DNA from: Hippopus hippopus
Taxonomy: Eukaryota; Mollusca; Bivalvia; Cardiida; Cardiidae
Direction: 5' to 3'
DNA: 64,000 nt
NCBI GenBank assembly: GCA_946811185.2
Contig: OX328106.1
Span: 12,318,777-12,382,776, forward strand
Below the pieces are notes generated by a model. The model saw only the letters and a program-made list of their open reading frames with translations, ran no database searches and was not told where the DNA came from. Below, piece after piece: positions 23,601 through 35,600 of the stretch; positions within the stretch are counted from its first letter, which is position 1; the number at the start of each line of letters is the position of its first letter. Both the position numbers and the translations under genes were made by a program.

Positions 23601-26600
23601 TCATGGGTTAAAAAGGGCTACAAAAAGGAGATACTTCACCTATTCCCAAATGGATACTATATTCGATCATTCGCTTCCGTAAGCTGTCTTTGGTTATGTC
23701 TGTAAAATGTACTATCTTTATGTTGTCGTACTTAACGGTCCCCAGTAAAGAGTTGTAAAAATAATATTCGAGCCCTGGTATGATACATTTCTGAAATAAG
23801 CAAAAGAAACCGATTTTATTTCATTCTTTCCGGTAGTTTATCGAGAAATAACTGTGAAATATTTTCGATATATCATGGTTACGACCAACCAGTGAAAAAT
23901 ATCGATTTTATAAAACAGTAGTTCCCGCGCACTAGTTATCTAGGTAAAATACGCATGCTTCTCAACCAGACGGAAATGTGACGTCATTTACCCTACATTT
24001 CTCACGCTTTGCGTAATATTGTAATCGTTTGCCATGCGGAGGGGGTACGCCACGGGGAATAACCGAAAAAAAACTGTACTTGATTTTGATCTACATGTAA
24101 GTTCCCCCAAAATGAGTCAAAAGCATGAAATAAATAGAATATTTGTTTTTTGTCGGTGAAAGATCAAAATTTATTTCATCTGCGCCACTCGTGACAATAT
24201 TACCGATGACGTTCACTTGATGAAATAAATTTCGATCTTTCACCGTAAAAAAACAAATATCCTCCATGTATATTGGCCTGACTCCAATCACATCCTTATG
24301 TCTTGTGATACACAGTGGTAGAGCAGAAGATAAGCAACATTCAAACAAGTGCGAAACAGAAGCTTTTGAAATTGTCAGGATTGATTCAGGCTGGTCTTGA
24401 ACCGTGTATATTTTTGTTCATTTGACGCAGTCTAGATTGAATACTACAAGTCTGCATTTCTCTCCAGTCGGATCAGGTCCAGTTGTGTGCGTGAAGTGGA
24501 GCGTATCGGATGATATCGAAGGGAATACGGAAACACACATTGAGAACACGCGTTATACGAAGAACGTGTTCTGGTCCGTTGAAGTTTTCTAGATTTGAAA
24601 ATAACACAATTTCTGATTGGCTAAACCAAATGGTTTAGCCAATCAGAAGTTGTTTCACTTTCAAATTTAGAAAATTCTTTAGCGTGAGACTAAGACTATT
24701 CTTAAGAATTGTTTGTGAAAACAGACGCAGATCATTTACAGGTGAATAGTAGAAAACATTATTCAAGTATCGCAGCGGAACCGAATATGATTTTATATGA
24801 CAACATAGGCAAGTGCACAAATTATAAAAGAGAAGCAATGTCAAACGATTTACGGTTGAACTAATTGTAAAAAAATGTCCATAATAAATTACCCTTTATT
24901 TAGACGTGCCAGCCTGTATAGGACTTATGAGATATTTTCGGTCCTACACATTTACTTCTCGAGTCTCAACCCTTTGCGCTCAAGCACCAGGAATACAAGC
25001 ATTCGGCAAACATTATTGAACTAGCTGGCGCCTCAATAACCGCCTTTATGCAGGAATATTTGTTCGCCTTATAAATGTGATCAAAGTCTCACTAGAAATC
25101 TGGGGCCCGTTTTCAACTGGGTTTTGCGTAAGAACTTTGGTATCTTTTCACTTTCGCAAAAGTTGCGAAATTTTTATGGGCGTTTTACAAAGCTTACGTT
25201 AATATTTTTGTAAATAAATGTCGTAACTCTTCAAATGGAGGTGTATAAATAAAACACTGATTTCTCGCAGGCGACGCCAGGAAGGGAATTTCATCTAAAG
25301 CTAAATACACGGTGCTTGACATGACTTGAGAATGGAATTAAATTATCTTTATTTCAATCATGATAAAGATGCATGTAAGGAATTACTGTAAAGAAAGCCT
25401 ATTTTCCCGTGGATAGCCTCGTCCTTCACTTTTCGTCCGAGGATTTTCGCTTTAGGTAATGACATATAATTATAGCAGTCAAAAAGCTACCATCTAATGA
25501 ATATAATATTTATAAATTTTGTTCCAAGATAGTAAATAATGTTGCTAATGTAACTGCAATGTTAAAAAGATTAGACACACAGCTGACTTAAAACATACCT
25601 AAATACGACACAGATACATGTATGAAGATACAGAATACGATACCATTAAACAGAAGTATGAAAACTGAAACCTCAGTTACAATTTATACTTTGTTTTAGG
25701 TCCATCGACCAATTTCAAACAGACACTCAGTCTTTATCCTTTAACTACACAACCCCGAGGGTTAACGACCCTGAGGTAGAGGCCTTTTGAAAACATTGTG
25801 GGAAAGGTAGAAAGTGCTGGTAACCTACATTTTCTACTTTTCACACACTGTTTTCTATCCTGTCTAAGAAATGGATTAGAAAGTGTTCGGGTTCCTGCGT
25901 GGATTGGTGGTAGAGTGTAGAACTCGTAGCCTGAAAGTTCCGAGTTCGATCCTCACTCGAAGCACTTGGTCTTTCGAGTGAGTGTCCTTGGGCAAGACAT
26001 TTCATAGCCGTAGCCTAGTACTTGTGAAACCAAGGACATACATGAGTATAATATGACTGAAATTACGTTGAAACGTTGTAAAACACCGTTCAATCAATAA
26101 ATCAATCAATCTAAATAGGTTCCATAAACCTCCAGCGACATGTCTGTTGAGACGTGAAGATAATTCCAGAAAATCCGGATCGCTCGTCTTTCCTTTAGCC
26201 AAAAGCTAACTTGGTCTTGCCTAATCCGTGATGTAAAGGAAAAGGGTATGGATGTAACGGAAAAAATACATTCTTTTTTTTTTTTATAAAATGACATAAT
26301 TGTTGACCAGCAACATTGAAAGCGTCGTCCAAGGCTCCGTGCTTATATATTGTTGGATTTCTTTTTAAATTATTAGAAATGTTCTCTCTTATTCTGGAGA
26401 ATTTCAACTTTGAGTACCTAATAAAAGTTATATTTGTGACTTGTGACTTGTGTGGACATGGATCGGACAGTATATGGCATATAGTATGCGGACTGATCTT
26501 GGTCCCACGCCCATTATTATGCATAGACCTTCAGGCCGTAGGCAACCTAAAAGTTGCAATAATTGTGTTCATTTTCCAAGACAAGAGGGCCATGATGGCC

Positions 26601-29600
26601 CTGAAGTCTCTCACCTGAGTCGTTTGACGACACATGACCCATTTTCAATCTCTTTGGATATTATGACAAACATTCTACCAAGCTTTCACAATTATTGGAC
26701 TGAAAATTTGGCCTCTAGCTTGTAGATAAGCTTTATCTAGAATTTCTCTCAGTGACCTGCTTTTTAGCCAAACATAACCCACTTTCCTATTGTAGATATT
26801 ATCAAAACAAAGATTCTGACCACTTTTGATAAGTATTGGACAGAAAATGTGGCCTCTAGAGTGTACACAAGGTTTTTCCAAGATTTGACATGGCGACCTA
26901 ATTTTTTACCAAATGTGACCCATTTTCAATTTCATCATATTTATCAAGAAAAACATTCTGACTAATTTTCATAAGTACTGGATAGAAAATGATGACTCTA
27001 GAGCTACTCAAGCTATTTTGAAGATTTGATCTAGTGACCTAGTTTTTGACCCGACATGACTCATTTTCACACTCGGTCAAGGTATCATTTTGACACAGAT
27101 TCTGACCAACTTTCATGAGCATTTGACTGAAAATGTGGTCTCTAGAGGGTACACAAGGTTTTTGTAAGATTTGATCCAGTGACCTAGTTCATAATCCAAC
27201 ATGACCCGTTTTCAAACTAATGCAAGAATTCATCAAGACAAACATTCTGACCAAATTTCATGAGTATTGCACCAAAGATGTGGCCTCAAGAGCGTACACA
27301 AGGTTTTTCTAAGATCTGATCTAGTGACCTAGTTTTTGACCCTGCATGACCCATTTTCAACTCGTCCGAGATATCATCAAGACGAACATTCTGACCAACA
27401 TTCCAGACTTTTGGACTAAAAAGGTGGCTTCTAGAGCGTGCACAAGGCTTTACTGAGATTTGACCTGGTGACCTAGCTTTTGACCCTACATGACCCATTT
27501 CCAAACTCGTCTGAGATATCATCAAGACAAACATTCTGACCAGCTTTCAAGAGTTTTGAGCTGAAAATGTGGTCTCTAGACCGTAAACAAGGTTTTTCTA
27601 AGATTTGACCTTGTGACCTAGTTTTTGATCCAACATGACCCACTTTCGAACTCATCCGAGATATCATCAAAACAAACATTCTTACCAATATTCAAGAGTT
27701 TTGGACTAAAAATGTGGTCTCTAGACTGTACACAAGGTTTTTCTAAGATTTGACCTAGTGACCTAGTTTTTGACCCTACAGGACCCACTTTTCAACTCGT
27801 CCGAGCTATCATCAAAACAAACATTCTCACCAACCTTCAAGAGTTTTGGACATAAAATGTGGTCTCTAGAGCGTACACAAGGTTTTTCTAAGATTTGACC
27901 TAGTGACCTAGTCTTTGACCCTACAGGACCCGTTTTCAGACTCGTCTGAGAAATCATCAAGACAAACATTCTGATTACCTTTCAAGAGTTTTGGACTGAA
28001 AATGTGGCCTCTAGAGTGTACAAAAGTTTTTTTTTTTTTTTTTTTTTTTTTGAGATTTGACCTTGTAACCTAGTTTTTTACCCAACATGACCCACTTTTG
28101 AATTCATTCGAGATATTATCAAAACAAACATTCTTACCAACTTTCAAGAGTTTTGGACTGAAAATGTGGCCTCTAGACCGTACACAAGGTTTTTCTAAGA
28201 TTTGACCTAGTGACCTAGTTTTTGACCCTACAGGACCCACTTTTCAACTCGTCCGAGCTATCATCAAGACAAACATTCTCACCAAGATTTTTGGACATAA
28301 AGTGTGGTCTCTAGAGCGTACACAAGGTTTTTCTAAGATTTGACCTAGTGACCTAGTTTTTGACCCTATAGGACCCGTTTTCACACTCGTCTAAGATATC
28401 ATCAAGACAAACATTCTGACTAACTTTCAAGAGTTTTGGACTGAAAATGTGGCCTCTAGAGTGTACACAAGATTTTTTCTGAGATTTGACCTAGTGACCT
28501 AGTTTTTGACCTTACATGAACCATTTTTTAACTCGCCCGAGATATTATCAAGACAAACATTCTGACCAAATTTCATGAGTATCAAACTGAATATGTTGCC
28601 TCTAGAGCGTACACAAGGTAAAAGCTGACCACGGACGACGCACGAGGGACAACGGACGACGGACACAGCACGATCACAAAAGCTCACCTTGAGCACTTTG
28701 TGCTCAGGTAATAAGTGCTCAGGTAAGCTAAAAAAAAATACACAATGTTTATCCAAGACCATGTTTTCATTCAGTGTAGTGCCTTTTCAACTTTGAGTAC
28801 TTAATAAAAGATTTATGACTGGTATTAGCCAGGATCGGACAGCATATAGCATGGGGTCTAATCTTGGTCCCACTTCATGATTATGTATAGACCCTCAGGC
28901 TGTAGGCAACCTCTAAGTTGCAATAATTGCGTTCATTTCCCAAGAAAAATGTCCATTTTGTTTATCCAAAACCATGTTTTCATTCTGTCTAGTGCTTTTT
29001 CAACTATGAATACCTACTACCATATATTTGAGTCTTGAGTGGGCCAGGATCGGACAGCATGTACCATACGGTCCGATCTTGGACCCACACCTTTTATCAT
29101 GTATAGTCCTTCAGGCCGTCGGCAACCTTGCAAGTTGCAATAATTGTGTGCAGTTCCCCAAAAATATGTCAATTTTGTTCATCAATTGTCGTGTTTTCAT
29201 TCGGTCTGGTGTCTTTTCAACTTTCGATAGCCTTTTAAAACTTCATATATTTGCGGCTGGTGTGGGTCACGATCGGACAGCATACGCCATTCAGTCTGAT
29301 CTTAGACGCACGCCCGTTATTATGTATAGATATCTTCAGGTCGTAAGCGGCCTTGTGGTTACAATAATTGTGATCGTTTCTCAAGGAAAAATATCCATTT
29401 TGTTTATCGGCTCTGTTTGGGTCATTACATTATACTTTTTCTTTCACTACCAACTTGCATATTAGTTTTTTTCCTTTTTTGGGCTCGAGCGGGTTATCGT
29501 CAGGTTGCACAGAGTGTGTAGTTTGATTGCTGATGTACACCTCCCGCTTTGCTGAGACCGCCAAAAGACTTGGGTGCAATTAATGCTATCCTGTCCATGA

Positions 29601-32600
29601 AAAAGTGCCAGATGCCTTTGCAAGATGATTGGAATATTTATCATTTATTATATACCTGAAAGTTTTCCGGAGAAAATACATGCATCGCATCGATGAAATA
29701 TCACACAGGACAGAAAAAAATCCGTATCTACACACTGTGAAATACGGTTCCAAATATGGTATGATGGCGTCATGGTGACGTAACTCAGTAGCGGAATACG
29801 TATGTATCTATTTGGAATTTGGTTGGTCAAAATTTTACTCTGTGATATTCATCCGCCATTCATAAAAACGAAGTTACTGGCTACTACACCATTATTTGTT
29901 TTATTTTGCTAACCGTTTTCGAATAAAATGTCAATAATTGGCAATATTTTATTGTTGAAAAGGTGAAGGTATATAATAAAAGGAATATTATGCTGTAGTG
30001 ACTTCCCTGGAGCTTGTATTTACTTCTCGCTGCGTAAGAAAATTTTGGCATCTCTCTCGACCTTCGGTCTCGCGCGATACCAAATTTTCTCACGCTGCTC
30101 GAAGTAAATACAAGTACCAGGAAAGTCACTACAATATAACATTCCGTATTTCTTCATTTCTTGTAGATAATTATGTCTCTTGTATGACGTATGATCACGG
30201 ACTGATATATCCCTAAAGCCAAAATAAATGACCAATTTTAGTTGTATGGTCTCGATACTTGTTTCATTATGTAGTCTGGTTCTGTCTTTTGGCGCCCTGC
30301 TCAAACACGAAAGTTTCTGAAACTAGCAAGGTCCAGATTAGACTTTAAAAAATGTGAGGTCCGATGCTGAGATAATCTAGCCTTGCCAAATTTTGTTGCA
30401 TCTATTAATGATATGAAAGATGTTCAACAAAACGTATATCTCTACTGATAAGTATTGAACAATTTCTATGAGAGGTAGCTGCATTCGTGGTTTTATTCGG
30501 TTTAGTCTATTGAACCTTTGAAGGTCTTCTAATAACTTTTTGCAATTGATGTGGAACGGGATCAGACATCATATAAAGTGCGGTCTGATCTTGGACGCAT
30601 ACCCACTGTTATACATAGACCATCTGTCCATAGGTAGCCATGATGTTGCAATTACTGTGGTCAGTTCTTCAGAAAAAAATGTCAATTTAGTTTTTAAGCG
30701 CTATTTGGGTAAACATAGTATTTTTTCAGGTATTATTAATTTGTTGCGTTTCTATTAAATCGTCACTTGACTTTGGAACTGGTGTGGACCATAATCAGAC
30801 TGCACATAACGTGCGGTTTGAAAAGAGTACACTCACAGTTATGATCCTTTAATGTCAATTTAAGTTCAGACTTTCCTTGTACAACATACCTTAAAGGATC
30901 CAATGCTATTATCATTCCGAAGTATTTTTGTTAGAATCGTGCACCATATCAGTTACGAAATATCGTTTCTTTAACAGGCATGTTTACGATCATTCTAAGC
31001 ATTATTCTGTCATGTTCTGAACATTTGTCGTACATTTTCCAGGCATTCTCTAAGCATACTTAACACTGTTTAAAATAACATATACTACAACTTTCCCGAC
31101 TTTTTTCTGTACTTTTGTTGCCTTTCCGAATTTCCCCCAAAGTTTTCATTTTTAATGTGTTCACTTCTTTGTCTTGATAGTTTGGAGTGTCGAATGGTTT
31201 TGTTTGATTTCACTTACAACATAACTGTGGTACATTGTAAAAAACATAGATTTGGACATGTGCTTGGCTGCTACATGTTGTTCCTGTACTTACTGTGTGC
31301 GGTAATATGAACTGTAGAATTTTAAGGCACATGTATATTTGTAGCCAGCCAACATATGTCCACATCTTCATTTTCACCTGACTGTTATACTATTCGTTCT
31401 TCCTTCAAATCTTAGCGTTATGTGCTATTCATATTCAGTCCTAATGAATATTAGACAACAGTTATCTCTGACCAAACAGGTTTTACATCACAATAAAAAC
31501 GATTACTGATAGGTAAACGCTGTGAAGAGAACGTAAAATTTTGTAGGTCGGTATTCAGATTACTATTTACAGCTTGTTGCCTTTGATGGTAGTGACTCAT
31601 CTTTTGTTACTGCGAGTAGGCGATGTCCATCCGAATCCTGGTCCGCAACCTAGTGAGTCTTCAGATAGTTTGTCGAGTACAGATTTGTACAATTTTCTTA
31701 AGCTTCCTAATCATCTCTCTACCGTCCATTATAATATCCAAAGTATAGGTAACAAGCTTGATACTTTGATTGCGGAGTTTTCCTTATTTGATGTTGTTTC
31801 ATTTTCTGAGACTTGCTTACATGATAGTTTATCCTCAGACGAGCTGCTTTTCCCTTCCTTCTATCCACCAGAACGAAAAGATAGAGCTTATGACCGATAC
31901 GGTGGTGTAGTTTTATATGTAAAAAATAATCTGTCTTACATTCGTAGAAATAATCCCGAAACTGGTAGACTTGAGTGTATTTGGATACAAATCAAGTCTA
32001 TCAATAATAAGAACATTTTGTATGGTATATCTTATAGACTACCGAACTCTGACTCGACTTAAACTTCACTTATTGAAGATTCTATAGATCTTGCTTTAAA
32101 TTCGAATATCGCAAATGTTATAATTACTCGTGATTTTAATCTGAATACTATGAACGAAAATCAATGTCGTAAGGTCGAAGCTTTGTGTAATCAGTTTAAT
32201 TTAGTTCAATTTATTGACGAACAACACATTTCACCGAAAATTCCATGTCTTTTGTTACTAACAAAAACTCAATTCTAACAAATGACGTTGGCGAGCCTTG
32301 TCTTGGTCTTTCAGTGCGTTATCATTGTCCTGTCTTTGGTGTATTTAATGTCTTTAAACCTAAGTTAAAAACTATTCAACGTACATGTACGATTTTGAAA
32401 TACGATCAAGGCGATTATAACCCGTTAAGAGGTTGTCTTGCTAATTTCGATTGGCACTCTTATACATGATGATAATATTGGCATATACGCTGGAAATTTT
32501 GCAAGTGTCATCACGGATAAAACTCGTATGTTTATTCCAAGCAAAACTATCAGGATTAACCCCCAAGAACCACCATGGATGACCTGTTCTCTTAAAAGGA

Positions 32601-35600
32601 AAATTCGCTATCGTAAGAGATTGTACAAAAAAGCTAAGGCATCAAATAAAGCTAGTCACTGGAAAAAATTCAAATCTGTTAGAAATGAAGTGATATCGCT
32701 TATTCGACAAACCAAAAAAAAAAAAAAAAAAAAGTACTACGATCACTTGTCCTCAGAATTAAAATCTGGTTCACCATCTCAATGTGATTGATGGAAAACT
32801 TTAAAGTCACTTATGTCTTTAAATTCTTCATCGTCAATCCCTCCTCTTCTTGATTTTTCCAGCGATTTAATGGTAATTGACGATAATGAGAAAGTTAATG
32901 TACTAAACTCTTATTTTGCAACTCAATCAAGTATAGATGATTCTTTAAGTACTCTTCCTGAAGCAAATTACCAATTGACACAATCTTATTTAGATACAAT
33001 TAATATTATGCCGTTCGAAGTACTGGATGATCAAAAGTCCCTGAGACTTGGGAAAGCTCCAGGGCCTGAAGGTATTAATAACAGGACTCTTATTGCAGTA
33101 GCTTGACAGATTGCACCTCATTTACTCGTATGTGATTTTTTCAATCACTCGTTAAATACTTATACAGTTCCATCTTAATGGAAATCATTCAATGTATGTC
33201 CAAGGTTTAAATCCAGTGACTCTTCCCTTCCATCTAATTGCAGACCCGTTTCGTTAATAAATAGTATCGAAAACGTATTCGAACGCATTATATTCAAGCA
33301 TGTTTATAACCACCTGAAAGTTATCGAATATTTCACACCCTTCCAGTCCGGTTTCATGCCTGGCGACTCTACAGTTAATCAAGAAACTGGTCATTATAAT
33401 GAAATATGCAAAGCCTTAGCCGACGGGATGGAATTTAGAGCTGTATTTTTTACACAGTCTGGCATAAAGGCTTACTTTTCAAGTTGAACAGGGCCAGGGT
33501 GCGTCGTAAACTATTATCTTGGTTTTCTAATTATCTTTCGAAAAGTTTCCAGAGAGTTATTTTACCGGGAGGAGTTTCATCCTTGTGCCATGTGCAGACC
33601 GGTGTCCCTCAAGGATCCATTTTAGGACCTTTATTATTTCTAATTGATATAAATGATATAGTTGATGATATTCAGGCAAATATAAATCTATGTGCAGATG
33701 ACACGAGCTTATCTATGACTATAGGTGATCCGGCTGATGTAGGAAGTATTTTGCAATCTGACATCAGTAAAATTACCAATTGGGTACATAAGTGGTTGAT
33801 CATGTTCAACCCTGCAAAGTCTGAATCGCTGGTTATATTATCCCGCAAACGTTTAAAGCCCGATCATCCAAATCTCTTTATGGCAAATATTGAAATTCCC
33901 CCAGTTTCAAGTCATAAACACTTAGGTTATTTTCTTTCTAGTGACGGATCTTGGGACATCCATATCAATAAATCAACTGAAAAAGCATGGAAAAGAATTG
34001 TGGTTATGAGGCATCTGAAAATACGACTCGACCGACTGTCACTTCAGACTATTTACTTTTCATTTATTAGGCATATACTGGGAGTACGGTGATGTCATAT
34101 GGGACAATCTTTCGCAGGGGTTAAAGGATCAGCTAGACAAAGTTCAAAATGAAGCTGCACGTATGGTTACAGGATGTACTAAACTCGTGGCAATTGCTGA
34201 TCTTATTCAGGAATCTGGTTGGGAAACTTTAAACGAAAGAAGGCGAAAACATAAGGTGATTCACTTCTACAAAATGGTAAATGGACTTTCTCCAAATTAT
34301 CTTAATGTTCTCGTCCCTCCAACGGTTGGTAACTCAACAACTTATAATCTGCGTAGACCAAATAATTTGCGAACCATTGCTTGCAGAACTAGCTTGTATA
34401 TCAAGTTAACAACTGATTTCTGCCGTCTGTAATTAATGATTGGAATTCCCTACCGGATGAGATTAAGAACGCAGAATCACTGACATCTTTTAATTATCAT
34501 TTAAACCTTGACAAACCCGCTCCAAGACAATTGTATTTCTTCGGTGAGAGAAAAATTCAGATCATCCATGCAAGGTTGCGTAACAGGTGTAGTTCTCTTA
34601 ATCATCACCTACACTTGAAAAATTTAGTGCAATCGCCACTCTGTAGATGCGACTCAGTTGAATCAACTAAATACTTTTTTTCTAAAATGACCAATTTATA
34701 ATGACATTTAAACTTAAGTATTAATTATATAGTAATGTTCAGTCTCCCTTCGAATCATACTATATGGAGATGAGAGTCTTAGCCTGCATGACAATAAAAG
34801 AATATTTGCAGCAGTGCATACTTATATCCGTGCAAGTGGAAGATTCGCTCTTTAGTGTATTGTTCCTTTTGTCTTTTTAGGGAGTAGCACTAGCGGGAAC
34901 AGGCAGAGGACACTCGTAGTGTAGCATTCTTAACTTCATCTGTATAAACTGTATTAGTAAACACTTACGTAGTAGTGACGGTCAGGTTGTAAATTTGAAA
35001 TTGGATAGGAACTTATAGAGCTTTGCTTTTGTTCCGATCCATTTCTGCAGGATCATATTTGTTAATTGATTGTATTGTATTGCTCATGTATATTGTATTT
35101 ACGTGGAATGAAATTTGTTCAAATTAAAAAAAAAACGGTGACACCTCGTGTTTTCTGCATGTTTTTCTAACTAAGTTTTATTGGAGAGACCACAAATTCC
35201 GGAAACTCGTCCGCAGAGTGCAAACTGATGTTACCGCAATTTGTAACGGCTTTTACTTAAGAAATAATCTTCTTTCTATCGTGGTTTATCGTTCAATAAA
35301 CCACGGTTGTGAGTTATGAGGTACAATAAATAATCCACGAGCGCGATAGCCCGAGTGGGTTATTCATTGCGCCTCATAAATCACAACATGGTTTATTGAA
35401 CGATAAACCACAATACAAAGAAGATTATTTCGATTCTAACATGACCAACTACTAATCCAAGGAAAATAAGTTCATACTTAGAGTAAAAGCGCGGATGCAG
35501 ATAATATTCCATTTAATAAACCACGCCTGTTCAACTTACTTACCAAAACAAAACCACACTGCTCAGTCGGTAAATAGGAAAAGAATCAAAATTTTTATTA

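Larger units (their letters stand above)
26390..30850 (+). repeat. Tandem array of about 210-bp units with an internal hairpin, split by element L copy 2
   Basis: Units occur at about 26390-26580, 28782-28987, 28988-29209, 29210-29430 and, more worn, 30490-30850. Each has TTTTCAACTTTGAGTACC, GGATCGGACAGCATA with GGTCTGATCTTGG (a hairpin), CAGGCCGTAGGCAACCT and GTTGCAATAATTGTG. The hairpin resembles that of family C MITEs. No ORF is conserved between units. Confidence 0.7.

Noticed and set aside
31574..34432. Intact LINE protein
   Set aside because: Endonuclease and reverse transcriptase parts are in different frames with stops, a lost segment near 33450 and altered G-D-F-N and Y-A-D-D motifs.
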